64,000 nt of DNA. Source: Acetobacteraceae bacterium. GTDB taxonomy: Bacteria > Pseudomonadota > Alphaproteobacteria > Acetobacterales > Acetobacteraceae. Positions 1 through 8,508 of this stretch are shown in pieces. The notes under the pieces were generated by a model. The model did not search any database. It worked only from the letters and a program-made list of their open reading frames with translations, and was not told the origin of the DNA. Numbering within the stretch: position 1 is the stretch's first letter; the number at the start of each line of letters is the position of its first letter. The DNA is taken from NCBI GenBank assembly GCA_024280945.1, contig JAMXLO010000115.1, positions 1 through 64,000 on the forward strand, given 5' to 3'. Position numbers and translations under genes: made by a program.

Positions 1-2
1 GA

Positions 3-719
3 TCAGACGGGCTCGGTGTCCAGTGCGTAGCCAGCGGCGCGGACGGTGCGGACGACGTCCAGCTCGCCGGTCGCATTGATCGACTTGCGGAGCCGGCGAA
101 TATGCACATCGACAGTACGGGGTTCGACGTGAATGTCCGGACCCCAGACGGCGTCGAGCAGTTCTTCGCGCGAGAACACCCGACGCGGGTGCTGCATCAG
201 GAACTCCAGCAGTCGGAATTCTGTCGGCCCCAGGTGAACCGGTCGACCATTGCGCTGCACCCGGTGCGACGCCAGGTCCATGGTGATGTCGTGGAAAGTC
301 AGCTGGCCCTTCACCGGCATCGAATTCGACCGCCGCAGCAGCGCGCGGATCCGTGCCAGCAGCGCGTCCATCGAGAAGGGCTTGGCGATATAGTCGTCTG
401 CCCCGGTATTCAGTCCGCGAACCGCATCCTGATCGTCAGTGCGCGCGGTGACCATGATGACCGGCAGGTCGCGCGTTGCCGAGCGGCGCCTGATCTGGCG
501 GCACACTTCCAGCCCGGACATCTGCGGCAGCATCCAGTCCAGCAGGACCAGATCGGGCTGTGCCTCAGCGATCCGGGTCAATGCCTCCTGACCGTCGGTC
601 GCTTCCTCAACGCGGTACCCCTGCTTTTCCAGATTATACCGCAGCATCGTTGCCAACGCGGCTTCGTCTTCGACGACGAGTACCAGCGGCTTGGTCAGCG
701 AGGAGATCACGTCAGGCAT
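3..719 (-). CDS. phoB: Phosphate regulon response regulator PhoB
   Basis: OmpR/PhoB-type transcription factor that activates phosphate-starvation genes after phosphorylation by PhoR. The 238-residue protein has an N-terminal receiver with the acidic pair E17-D18 and phosphoacceptor D61 (LVLLDWMLP). A C-terminal winged helix follows from about residue 140, including the EFRLLEFL and RTVDVHIRRLRK segments. I chose ATG at 719 because an AGGA ribosome site lies 5 bases upstream; an in-frame GTG at 731 would overlap phoU by 4 bases. It is the last gene of the pst-phoU-phoB operon inside the window. No phoR is visible and it may lie beyond the left edge. Confidence 0.95.
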   Translation of the reverse strand: MPDVISSLTKPLVLVVEDEAALATMLRYNLEKQGYRVEEATDGQEALTRIAEAQPDLVLLDWMLPQMSGLEVCRQIRRRSATRDLPVIMVTARTDDQDAVRGLNTGADDYIAKPFSMDALLARIRALLRRSNSMPVKGQLTFHDITMDLASHRVQRNGRPVHLGPTEFRLLEFLMQHPRRVFSREELLDAVWGPDIHVEPRTVDVHIRRLRKSINATGELDVVRTVRAAGYALDTEPV

Positions 720-727
720 AACAGTCC

Positions 728-1447
728 TCACTCTTGCGGCCGTACCACAGCGAACGCCGAGGTATCGCCCTTCGGGCGTGAATCGGGCAATGATTCGCCG
801 GTGACGGCATAGTACAGGTTCTCAGCAACGTTCGTTGCGTGATCGCCAATGCGCTCAAGGTTCTTGGCGATGAATAGCAGATGGGTGCAGGGTGTGATGT
901 TCCGCGGATCTTCCATCATATAGGTGATCAGCTCTCGGAAGAGCGCATTGTAGATATCGTCGACGACCTGGTCGGAGCGCCAGACTTCAACAGCCTTCTC
1001 GGCATCATTGTCGCCGAGTGCATCGATGATCGACTTGAGCTGTGCCTGTACCAGGTGTGCCATGTGCGCGAGCCCGGCCAGCGAGTAAGGCAGCGAGAAC
1101 TGCGCCAGCACGATGGAGCGTTTGGCGACATTGGCGGCGTAGTCGCCGATGCGTTCAAGATCTCCGGTGATCTTGAGAGCGCTGACCGCCCGCCGCAGGT
1201 CGTCGGCGACCGGCTGGCGCAGTGCAAGCAGGCGGATCACCAGTTTTTCCACCTCGCGTTCCAGCGCATCGACCCTAGGATCTTCCTCGACGGCGCGGGT
1301 CGCCGCGGCGGCATCACGGTTCATGATGGCGTCGGCGGCCAGCGCGACCTGGGTTTCGACAATGCCGCCCATTTCCGTCATCAGGCTGCGGAGGCGCTTC
1401 AGTTCCTGATCAAAACGTTTCACCAGGTGTTCCGGCGCTTCGGACAT
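728..1447 (-). CDS. phoU: Phosphate signalling regulator PhoU
   Basis: PhoU links the PstSCAB transporter to PhoR and damps the Pho response when phosphate is plentiful. The 239-residue protein shows the usual two PhoU three-helix repeats. Each carries an E/D-rich metal-binding helix with the pattern ITGDLERIGDYAANVA (first repeat) and IAKNLERIGDHATNVAE (second repeat). Length is normal for the family. The start is ATG at 1447, beginning MSEAPEH; the reading frame extends upstream but that part is not PhoU-like. It sits 13 bases after pstB and 8 bases before the chosen phoB start, so it is clearly one transcription unit. Confidence 0.96.
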   Translation of the reverse strand: MSEAPEHLVKRFDQELKRLRSLMTEMGGIVETQVALAADAIMNRDAAAATRAVEEDPRVDALEREVEKLVIRLLALRQPVADDLRRAVSALKITGDLERIGDYAANVAKRSIVLAQFSLPYSLAGLAHMAHLVQAQLKSIIDALGDNDAEKAVEVWRSDQVVDDIYNALFRELITYMMEDPRNITPCTHLLFIAKNLERIGDHATNVAENLYYAVTGESLPDSRPKGDTSAFAVVRPQE

Positions 1448-1460
1448 GGTGTGCCTCCGG

Positions 1461-2294
1461 TCAGCCGAATCGGCCTGTGATGTATTCCTGTGTGCGGCGT
1501 TGCTTCGGTGCGGTGAACATCTCGGCGGCCGGCGCCACCTCCACCATCTCACCGAGATAGAAGAATGCCACCTGATCGGCGCACCGGGCTGCCTGCTGCA
1601 TATTGTGGGTGACGATCGCGATGGTGAAGTCGTGTTTCAGTTCGTCGATCAGCTCTTCGATCTTCAAGGTGCTGATTGGATCGAGCGCGCTGGTCGGCTC
1701 ATCGAGCAGGATGACCTCCGGCCGGACCGCGATCGTGCGCGCAATGCAAAGTCGCTGCTGTTGCCCGCCGGAAAGGCCCAGAGCCGAAGTGTGCAGCCGA
1801 TCCTTCACCTCGTCCCAGATGGCGCCGCGGGTCAATGACCATTCCACTCGCTCGTCCATCGCGGACTTTGACAGCTTTTCGTGCAGCCGGACGCCGAAGG
1901 CGATGTTGTCGTATATTGTCATCGGAAACGGCGTCGGCTTCTGGAACACCATGCCGATCCTGGCGCGGAGCAGGTTCAAGTCGACCCCGCTGCTGATGAT
2001 GTTCTCGTTGTCCATCAGCACCTCGCCGGTGGCGCGCTGGCCCGGGTAGAGGTCGTACATGCGATTCAGGACGCGCAACAGGGTCGACTTGCCGCAACCT
2101 GACGGGCCGATCATGCCTGTCACCTGGCGGTCGGGCAGATCGAGGTTGATGTGCTTGAGCGCCTGATTGGTGCCGTAGTAGAAATCCAGGTTGCGGATGG
2201 CAATCCGCGGCTCGTTGATGGCCGAGAGGGCGCGCGCCTGCACGCTTCCGAACGCGCCTTGTTGCGTCCGCATCTGTTGCATGGTCGAACTCAT
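1461..2294 (-). CDS. pstB: Phosphate ABC transporter ATP-binding protein PstB
   Basis: Cytoplasmic ATPase that drives high-affinity phosphate import through PstC-PstA. The 277-residue protein carries Walker [10 protein letters not shown], the Q-loop region [11 protein letters not shown] typical of PstB, signature LSGGQQQR, Walker [14 protein letters not shown] and the switch histidine in IVTHNMQQA. It starts at ATG 2294, where TAATG joins the pstA stop to the pstB start with a one-base overlap, indicating translational coupling. The N-terminus (about 35 residues before the first ABC strand) is slightly longer than in E. coli PstB. Confidence 0.97.
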   Translation of the reverse strand: MSSTMQQMRTQQGAFGSVQARALSAINEPRIAIRNLDFYYGTNQALKHINLDLPDRQVTGMIGPSGCGKSTLLRVLNRMYDLYPGQRATGEVLMDNENIISSGVDLNLLRARIGMVFQKPTPFPMTIYDNIAFGVRLHEKLSKSAMDERVEWSLTRGAIWDEVKDRLHTSALGLSGGQQQRLCIARTIAVRPEVILLDEPTSALDPISTLKIEELIDELKHDFTIAIVTHNMQQAARCADQVAFFYLGEMVEVAPAAEMFTAPKQRRTQEYITGRFG

Positions 2295-3190
2295 TAATGT
2301 CTCCCGCCGCGCAACGCTAGGCGCGCGATGATATTGAGCGCCAGGACCCCGATCGTGATCAGCAGGGCGGCGACCCAGGCAAGCTCCACCCAATCCTCGA
2401 ATGCCGAACCCGCATACTGGTAGATGGTCACGGGCAGACTGGCCATCGGCCTGGTCAGGCTGACCGACCAATTCAGGTTGCCAAGGCTGGTGAACAGCAG
2501 TGGAGCGGTTTCACCAGCGATGCGTGCAACCGCAAGGAGTATGCCAGTCATAATACCATCCAAGGCGGCGCGGTAGCAGATCTGGACGATGATCTTCCAC
2601 TTCGGCGCCCCAAGAGCCGCCGCCGCTTCCCGAAGACTGGGTGGGATGAGCTGCAGCATGTCCTCGGTCGTGCGCACCACGATGGGGATCACGATGACGG
2701 CGAGTGCCAGGCAGCCTGCCAGCCCGGAAAAGCCATCGAATGGCTGAACCGCGAGCTGGTAGATGAACAGGCCGATCAGGATCGACGGAGCCGACAGCAG
2801 CACGTCGGAAACGAATCGGACTGCATTCGCCATCAGCGAGCCACGGCCGTATTCGGCCAGATAGGTGCCGACCAGCAGACCGATCGGCGCGCCAATCAGC
2901 GTGCCCAAGGCGGTCTGGATCAACGTGCCAACGATCGCATTGAGCAGACCACCGTTCGAACCCGTCGGCAGGGTGATCGTGGTGAACACCGTAATCGACA
3001 GGCCTGCCGCGCCACGCCAGATCAACGTCAACAGGATCGATGCAAGGAATGCGAGACCGACGATCGTCGCCAACACACAGAGAACCTGCACGATGGCATT
3101 GATCCGGTAGCGCCGTCGTCCAAGCCTGCGTGCAACGGCCTGATCTTTCGCCGGTCCGGCCAGTGCGGCGGTCTGGGTTGTGGCGCTCAT
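2294..3190 (-). CDS. pstA: Phosphate ABC transporter permease PstA
   Basis: Inner-membrane permease subunit of the high-affinity phosphate importer. The 298-residue protein has a cytoplasmic N-terminus rich in arginine ([10 protein letters not shown]), then about six transmembrane helices. The inner-membrane EAA loop is visible as [15 protein letters not shown]. Length fits the family. It starts 2 bases after the pstC stop and overlaps the pstB start by one base, so pstC-pstA-pstB would be translated as a coupled set. Confidence 0.96.
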   Translation of the reverse strand: MSATTQTAALAGPAKDQAVARRLGRRRYRINAIVQVLCVLATIVGLAFLASILLTLIWRGAAGLSITVFTTITLPTGSNGGLLNAIVGTLIQTALGTLIGAPIGLLVGTYLAEYGRGSLMANAVRFVSDVLLSAPSILIGLFIYQLAVQPFDGFSGLAGCLALAVIVIPIVVRTTEDMLQLIPPSLREAAAALGAPKWKIIVQICYRAALDGIMTGILLAVARIAGETAPLLFTSLGNLNWSVSLTRPMASLPVTIYQYAGSAFEDWVELAWVAALLITIGVLALNIIARLALRGGRH

Positions 3191-3192
3191 CC

Positions 3193-4155
3193 TCAGACTT
3201 TCAGCCTTGGCCGCAGCAGCACACGCGATATCGCCAGCACGATGAACGAGATCACGAACAGAATGAAGCCTAGTGCCAGCAACGATGATAACTTCAGGCT
3301 ACCTACCTCGCTCTCGGGAAACTCGAGGGCCACGATCGAGGCAATGGTATTGCCGGGGCCGAACAACGATGTGGAGATGCGGTTGGTGTTGCCGATCACG
3401 AACGTCACAGCCATGGTTTCACCCAGCGCGCGGCCGAGACCGAGCATGATGCCGCCCACCACCGCAACCCGCGTGTAGGGTATCACGATCGAGCGCATGA
3501 CCTCCCATGTCGTGCAGCCAACGCCATAGGCCGACTCCTTGAACACGGGAGGCACCGTCTCGAACACGTCGCGCATGGTCGCGGCGATGAATGGCACGAC
3601 CATGATCGCCAGGATCAGTGCTGCGGTGAAGATGCCGGTACCGAATGGCGGACCGGCGAAAAGATCCTGTAGAACGGGGATGTCGGCAAACGAATCGATG
3701 ACCGCCGGCTGGACGTATTCAGCCATCAGCGGCGCGATGACGAAGAAGCCCCACATTCCATAGATGATCGATGGGATTGCTGCGAGCAACTCCACAGCGG
3801 TGCCGACGGGGCGCCGCATCCAGAGCGGGGCAAGTTCCGTCAGGTAGAAGGCGATCCCGAATGAAAGCGGTACCGCAAGGATCAGCGCCAGCATCGAGGT
3901 GACAATGGTGCCGAATACCGGCACCGCCGCGCCGAATACCTCCTTCACCGGGTCCCAGTCGGCCGATATCAGAAAACCCACGCCGAACTGCCGGAAGGCG
4001 GGCAGGCCGCCCAGGAACAGCTCCACGATGATGGCGCCCAGCAGGACAAGCACGAAGCCGCCGGCAAATCGGGCCGCTGCGGCGAAAACTGCGTCGCCGA
4101 CACCCGAGCGGCGTGTCGGTGCAGTGGTGGCGGCAGATGCTACGGCTTGTTGCAA
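3193..4155 (-). CDS. pstC: Phosphate ABC transporter permease PstC
   Basis: Partner permease of PstA. The 320-residue protein has an N-terminal helix near residues 30-50, a periplasmic loop with the family-typical [10 protein letters not shown], and further helices. The EAA-type loop is [15 protein letters not shown] and the conserved [18 protein letters not shown] segment is present. The only in-frame upstream start is TTG at 4155, preceded by a weak GGAA site; a shorter start cannot be excluded. It lies 73 bases downstream of pstS. Confidence 0.94.
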   Translation of the reverse strand: MQQAVASAATTAPTRRSGVGDAVFAAAARFAGGFVLVLLGAIIVELFLGGLPAFRQFGVGFLISADWDPVKEVFGAAVPVFGTIVTSMLALILAVPLSFGIAFYLTELAPLWMRRPVGTAVELLAAIPSIIYGMWGFFVIAPLMAEYVQPAVIDSFADIPVLQDLFAGPPFGTGIFTAALILAIMVVPFIAATMRDVFETVPPVFKESAYGVGCTTWEVMRSIVIPYTRVAVVGGIMLGLGRALGETMAVTFVIGNTNRISTSLFGPGNTIASIVALEFPESEVGSLKLSSLLALGFILFVISFIVLAISRVLLRPRLKV

Positions 4156-4228
4156 TGCGTGGTTCCGATTCTGGACAAGCGAGCCGCCTCGTGCCGGAGT
4201 GTTTTGCCGGCGCGGCCCTGGCTAGGGG

Positions 4229-5260
4229 TTACATGACAGGCTTACCGTCCGGTCCCTTGACCTCGGAACGCCAGGCCTTGCGCACCGAGTCCTTCACCGG
4301 CTCAGGCAGTGGGATATATTCCAGATTCGCCGCGATCTTGTCGCCATCCTTGTAGGCCCAGTCGAAGAACTTCATCACGTTGGCGCTGCGAGCCGGGTCC
4401 TTCGGGTTCTTCGGCAACTCGATGAAGGTTGCCGAAACGATCGGCCAGGTGTTGTCGCCTGGCTGGTCGATCAGGTTCACCGCGTAGTTTGCGGCATGCG
4501 CCCAGTCACCACTGGCTGCGGCCGCAGAGAACGTGGTCATCGTCGGTTCGACAAAACGCCCAGCCTTGTTGTGCAACTGCGTGGTGACCAGGTGGTTCTG
4601 GGTCGCGTAGGCATTCTCGACATAACCGATGCCGCCGCGCGTGTTGTGAGTGGTCGCGGCCACACCATCGTTGCCCTTTGCCCCTGCACCGGCGGGCCAG
4701 TTTACGCTGGTGCTGGCGCCGACCGCGCTCTTCCAGTCCGCGCTGACGGCAGAGAGATACGAGGTGAACACGTAGGTGGTTCCGGAACCATCGGCGCGGT
4801 GCACCGGCGCGATCGCCAGATTCGGTAGCTTCAGGCCAGGGTTCAACTCAGCCAGTTTGGGATCGTTCCACTTCGTGATCTTGCCGGCGAAAATGCCAGC
4901 GAGAACCGGACCGGTCAGTCTAAGCTGGTTCTCCTTTATGTCGGGCAAATTCACGATCACGACCACCGCGCCCATCACGGTGGGGAACTGCAACAGGCCT
5001 CCGCTTTCCAGCTTGGCAGGATCCATCGGCGCGTCCGACGCGCCGAAATCGACCGTCCGGTTGAGAATCTGGTTCTGACCGCCACCCGAACCGATGGCCT
5101 GATAGTTCAGTTCGACGCCGATCGCGGCTTTCGCGGCTTCGCCCCATTTCGTGTAGACCGGGGCCGGGAAGGTGGCTCCGGCGCCGGTAATTTGCTGAGC
5201 CTGAGCGGCTGGCACGAAAACGGCCAGGCCAATGGCCACGGCCGCGATTGGCGCTTTCAT
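4229..5260 (-). CDS. pstS: Phosphate-binding periplasmic protein PstS
   Basis: Periplasmic phosphate receptor of the Pst importer. The 343-residue protein has a classic Sec signal peptide (about residues 1-21, ending PAAQA before QQITGAGATFPAP). Phosphate-contact segments are GATFPAP, IGSGGGQNQI, DFGASDAPM and HRADGSGTTYVFTSYL. An AGAGGA ribosome site precedes ATG 5260. It is the first gene of the pst-phoU-phoB operon, with a Pho-box-like array about 70-100 bases upstream, so phosphate-starvation induction is likely. Confidence 0.97.
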   Translation of the reverse strand: MKAPIAAVAIGLAVFVPAAQAQQITGAGATFPAPVYTKWGEAAKAAIGVELNYQAIGSGGGQNQILNRTVDFGASDAPMDPAKLESGGLLQFPTVMGAVVVIVNLPDIKENQLRLTGPVLAGIFAGKITKWNDPKLAELNPGLKLPNLAIAPVHRADGSGTTYVFTSYLSAVSADWKSAVGASTSVNWPAGAGAKGNDGVAATTHNTRGGIGYVENAYATQNHLVTTQLHNKAGRFVEPTMTTFSAAAASGDWAHAANYAVNLIDQPGDNTWPIVSATFIELPKNPKDPARSANVMKFFDWAYKDGDKIAANLEYIPLPEPVKDSVRKAWRSEVKGPDGKPVM

Positions 5261-5331
5261 TGTGTTGTCCTCTCCGACTGATGGTCACCGAAACTCAGGC
5301 AGCCAGGCTATGGACAGGTAGCGACGTGAAA

Positions 5332-5360
5332 ATTGCAGTTCCGTGAAGCTTTCATGACAG
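5332..5360 (-). promoter_or_regulatory. Pho box (three 7-mers at 11-base spacing)
   Basis: Read on the minus strand, the site is CTGTCAT-4-GCTTCAC-4-CTGCAAT. The first unit matches the PhoB half-site consensus CTGTCAT exactly; the second and third match it partially (about 4-5 of 7). The 7+4 periodicity is the arrangement PhoB dimers bind head to tail. It ends 72 bases before the pstS start. It also lies about 93 bases before the start of the divergent binding-protein gene at 5453. Confidence 0.65.
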
Positions 5361-5452
5361 TCGGCAGCGTCCCGCCACACCGGCGCGGACCAGGGGAACT
5401 GGCACCAGAGGCGCGGTTGCAGCAGACTCCGAAGGCAATCGCGGAGGGCATC

Positions 5453-6934
5453 ATGCAGCGCATGGCCGTGGTCTTCCTGGGTCTCGTTCTGCTGGCCGGT
5501 GGAGCGAATGCTTCGGGTATGCTGCGAGTCGGGATCAACGAGGACCCCGATGCGCTCGACCCGGCCCGCGGCGGAAGCTTCGTCGGCCGCGTGGTCTTTG
5601 CTTCCGTCTGTGACAAGCTGATCGACATCGACTCGCGGAACGAATTCGTCCCGCAGCTCGCAACAGCGTGGAACTGGTCGCCAGACAATCTGATCCTCAC
5701 CATCGTGCTGCGCGACGGTGTGAAGTTCCACGACGGCGAGACCATGGATGCCGACGCGGTGAAGGCCAACCTGGAGCGTTACCGCGGTGCGCCGGAAAGC
5801 CTGCGCAAGACCGAACTCAAGCCGGTATCTTCGGTGGAAGTCGTCGATCCGCACACGCTGAGGCTGCACCTGGCGCAGCCTTATGCGCCACTGGTCGCCG
5901 TGCTGGCGGATCGCGCCGGCATGATCGTCTCGCCCAAGGCGCTTGCTCGGGACATCAGCGCCGACCTGCCATGTGCCGGGCCATTCAGGCTGACCCAGCG
6001 CGTAGCGCAGGACCGCATCGTCGTCGATCGCTTCGCAGGCTACTGGAATCCTGGCGCGATCAAACTCGACCGCATCGTCTATCATCCACAGCCCGATACG
6101 ACAGTGCGGTTGGTCAACCTGCAGGCGGGGCAGCTGGACATGGTCGAGCGACTGGGGCCGACCGATGTGGCGACGGTGAAGAAGAATCCCAGCTTGCGAC
6201 TGGTGAGCCAGGCCGCACTGGCCTACTATTCGATGAGTATCAATCTGGCAGCCGACACGGCGCTCAAGGATCCTCGCGTGCGTGCGGCGCTCGACGCTGC
6301 GATCGATCGGTCTGCCTTGAACCAGGTGGTGTTCGACAGCCAGTTCATCCCATCGAACCAGTTCGAGGCGCCTGGCAGCCGCTACTGGGATCCCGATCAT
6401 CCCGTGCCGGCGCGCGATCTTGCCAAGGCAAAGGAGTTGCTGAAGGCTGCGGGGCAGCAGCATCCGAGCTTCACACTACTGACCGGCAACAGCCCAGTTG
6501 AGCAGCAGGTCGGGCAGGTGGTGCAGTCGATGGCCAACGAGGCCGGCTTCGACGTCAAGCTGCAGACGGCTGAAGCGAACGCGCTTGTCGCGGCGGCACG
6601 CGCCGGCAACTATCAGGCGTCGATCGTGATCTGGAGCGGACGGCCCGACCCCGACGGCAACGTGGCGATCTGGCTTGCCTGCGACGGCTTTCTCAACTGG
6701 GGCAAATACTGCAATCCGAAGTTCGATGACCTGCTCGCGCGCGCTCGTGGCGTCACCGATGCGGCGCAGCGGCAGGCGCTGTATCGGCAGCTGGTCGACA
6801 TCTACATGGCCGATCGACCGCACCTTGTCCTGTACCATGCCAAGTGGCTGTGGGCGATGTCGGACAAGGTGTCTGGCTTTACGCCAACACCGGACGGACT
6901 GATCCGTCCTCAAGGGATGACACTCTCTCCATGA
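5453..6934 (+). CDS. ABC transporter substrate-binding protein (SBP_bac_5, peptide/opine type)
   Basis: Periplasmic binding protein of the DppA/OppA family, 493 residues. Residues 1-22 form a Sec signal peptide (hydrophobic VVFLGLVLLAGGANA, cut before SG). The mature start MLRVGINEDPDALDPA is typical of the family, and the body carries GPFRLT and the YWNPGAIKLDRIVY segment seen in peptide-binding members. ATG 5453 is chosen for its GGAGGG ribosome site and the signal peptide; upstream TTG/ATG codons would place extra residues before the signal. No permease or ATPase genes are adjacent. Its last codons overlap the amidohydrolase start by 4 bases (ATGA), so the ligand is probably processed by that enzyme. 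Confidence 0.88.
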   Translation: MQRMAVVFLGLVLLAGGANASGMLRVGINEDPDALDPARGGSFVGRVVFASVCDKLIDIDSRNEFVPQLATAWNWSPDNLILTIVLRDGVKFHDGETMDADAVKANLERYRGAPESLRKTELKPVSSVEVVDPHTLRLHLAQPYAPLVAVLADRAGMIVSPKALARDISADLPCAGPFRLTQRVAQDRIVVDRFAGYWNPGAIKLDRIVYHPQPDTTVRLVNLQAGQLDMVERLGPTDVATVKKNPSLRLVSQAALAYYSMSINLAADTALKDPRVRAALDAAIDRSALNQVVFDSQFIPSNQFEAPGSRYWDPDHPVPARDLAKAKELLKAAGQQHPSFTLLTGNSPVEQQVGQVVQSMANEAGFDVKLQTAEANALVAAARAGNYQASIVIWSGRPDPDGNVAIWLACDGFLNWGKYCNPKFDDLLARARGVTDAAQRQALYRQLVDIYMADRPHLVLYHAKWLWAMSDKVSGFTPTPDGLIRPQGMTLSP

Positions 6935-8130
6935 CAATACGCATCGACGGCGACCGGCTGCTCGGCGATCTCTATGCATTGCGCAAGATCGGCGAATACA
7001 AGACCGGCGTGCACCGGCCGACCTACTCACCCGAGGACGTGCAGTCTCGACACTGGCTCGTCGCGCGGATGTCCGACGCAGGGCTGGAACCCGAGATCGA
7101 CGGCATCGGCAACGTCATCGGACGCGCACGTGGCGCGGGCAGGAAGCTGTTGCTCGGCAGCCATCTTGAAACGCAGCCGCACGCAGGCTGGCTCGATGGC
7201 GCGCTGGGCGTGATCTATGGGCTTGAAGCAGCGCGTGCGCTTGGGGGCGGCATCGATGTTGCGGCCTGGGCCGATGAAGAAGGGCATTTCGGCTCATTCA
7301 TCGGCAGCCGGTCATTCTGTGGCTTGTTGCCCGAGGCGGAAATCGACACCTGCCACAGCCGCGAAGGCACCCCGCTACGGGACGCGCTGGCCCATGCCGG
7401 CTTCGCCGGAAGGCCGCGCGCAACGATCGATCCGGCGCGCTATCTCGGCTACCTGGAAGCGCATATCGAGCAAGGAGCGGAACTGGAGGACACCGGGAAA
7501 CGCATCGGCATCGTGACCGCGATCGTTGGCAGTCATCGGTTCCGGATTGTGTTCCAGGGTGTGCAGAACCACGCTGGCACCACGCGGATGGCAATCCGCA
7601 AGGATGCGGGCGTCGCACTGGTTCGATTGGCATCCGCAATCTACGATCGATTCCCGCAGGTGGCGGGGCCACGCACCGTTTGGACAACGGGGCGCATCGG
7701 CCTCGATCCAGGCGCACCCAGCATTGTGCCCGGCAGCGCAGAAATGCTGTTCCAGTTCCGCGACACGGATCCGTCGGTGCTGGCAAAGCTCGACCGCGAG
7801 TTGGATTCTTTGGTGGCCGAAGCGAACAGCGGGCCATGCAAGGTGACCATCGTGGAGCGCGGGCAATCGACGCCGCAGGCGATGGACCCTGGCTTCCAGG
7901 ATGCGCTGGAGCGAGCGGCGCAGAAGCATGCGGCCAGCCTGCACGTGCGCATGCCGAGTGGGGCCGGACATGATGCGCAGATTCTGGCCGAGCGGACGAA
8001 ATCAGCGATGCTGTTCGTGCCGTCGATCGGCGGCATCAGCCATCATTATGCGGAAAATACCAAGGACGACGACATCGTCCTGGGCTGCCGGGTGTTCGCC
8101 GAAGCGGCAGCGGACCTGCTTGCGCAATGA
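6931..8130 (+). CDS. M20-family Zn-dependent hydrolase (carbamoylase/ureidopropionase type)
   Basis: Binuclear-metal amidohydrolase of the allantoate/N-carbamoyl-amino-acid hydrolase group, 399 residues. Visible metal-ligand regions are GSHLETQPHAGWLDGALG, WADEEGHFGSF, YLEAHIEQG and, near the C-terminus, GAGHDAQ. The first motif reads H-L-E where most relatives have H-x-D, marking a subgroup. A dimerisation/lid domain lies between about residues 210 and 325 (GSHRFRIVFQGVQNHAGTTRM). The start overlaps the upstream binding-protein stop (ATGA), giving a two-gene unit that probably takes up and hydrolyses a carbamoyl- or acyl-amino compound. Exact substrate unknown. Confidence 0.87.
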   Translation: MTIRIDGDRLLGDLYALRKIGEYKTGVHRPTYSPEDVQSRHWLVARMSDAGLEPEIDGIGNVIGRARGAGRKLLLGSHLETQPHAGWLDGALGVIYGLEAARALGGGIDVAAWADEEGHFGSFIGSRSFCGLLPEAEIDTCHSREGTPLRDALAHAGFAGRPRATIDPARYLGYLEAHIEQGAELEDTGKRIGIVTAIVGSHRFRIVFQGVQNHAGTTRMAIRKDAGVALVRLASAIYDRFPQVAGPRTVWTTGRIGLDPGAPSIVPGSAEMLFQFRDTDPSVLAKLDRELDSLVAEANSGPCKVTIVERGQSTPQAMDPGFQDALERAAQKHAASLHVRMPSGAGHDAQILAERTKSAMLFVPSIGGISHHYAENTKDDDIVLGCRVFAEAAADLLAQ

Positions 8131-8140
8131 CGCGGGGGAG

Positions 8141-8359
8141 CTATCTCCCGATCGGTACCCATTCACTTCCGCGCTTGCGATAGCCTCGCTTCACCGCCGC
8201 CCAGGCAACCCGGAATGCGCGCTGCTCGTCCCCGCCATACTCGTCCCATGCGTGATTGAACGCCTCGCGGAAAATATCCTGGGCGTGTGGCGGCAGATGA
8301 TCGGCCACCGCAGGCGGAAGTTCGTCGTTCGATGCGTAGGGCATGGCTGAACGCGACAT
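8141..8359 (-). CDS. ChaB family protein
   Basis: Small 72-residue protein of the ChaB family (named as a putative cation-transport regulator, true role unsettled). The core matches the family: an ELPPAV segment, LPPHAQDIFREAFNHAWDEY, then AFRVAWAAVKRGYRK. An in-frame ATG at 8344 (MPYASNDEL) matches the usual family N-terminus better than the one at 8359; neither has a strong ribosome site. It lies tail to tail with the M20 hydrolase, 10 bases away. Confidence 0.85.
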   Translation of the reverse strand: MSRSAMPYASNDELPPAVADHLPPHAQDIFREAFNHAWDEYGGDEQRAFRVAWAAVKRGYRKRGSEWVPIGR

Positions 8360-8453
8360 GGTCTCGGGCGATCATCGCACAAGCCACATCGCGGTGAGGC
8401 GGGTACGCCATCCATGCCATTGCGAGGACCGTGAGCGAAGCGTGGCAGGACGA

Positions 8454-8490
8454 AGCAATCTCGGCCAGGATCGCCTCTGGCCGAGTTGCT
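8454..8490. repeat. Hairpin-forming repeat
   Basis: Perfect 8-bp arms TCGGCCAG/CTGGCCGA around an 8-base loop, extended outward by AGCAA/TTGCT. It sits inside a stretch (about 8411-8510) whose text (CCATTGCGAGG, GCGAAGC, CGAAGCAATC) resembles interspersed palindromic elements common in alphaproteobacteria. It follows the serine-hydrolase gene (stop at 8509) and could also end its transcript, but there is no T run. Confidence 0.5.
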
Positions 8491-8508
8491 CCGCTCGGAT
8501 CGCAGGGA

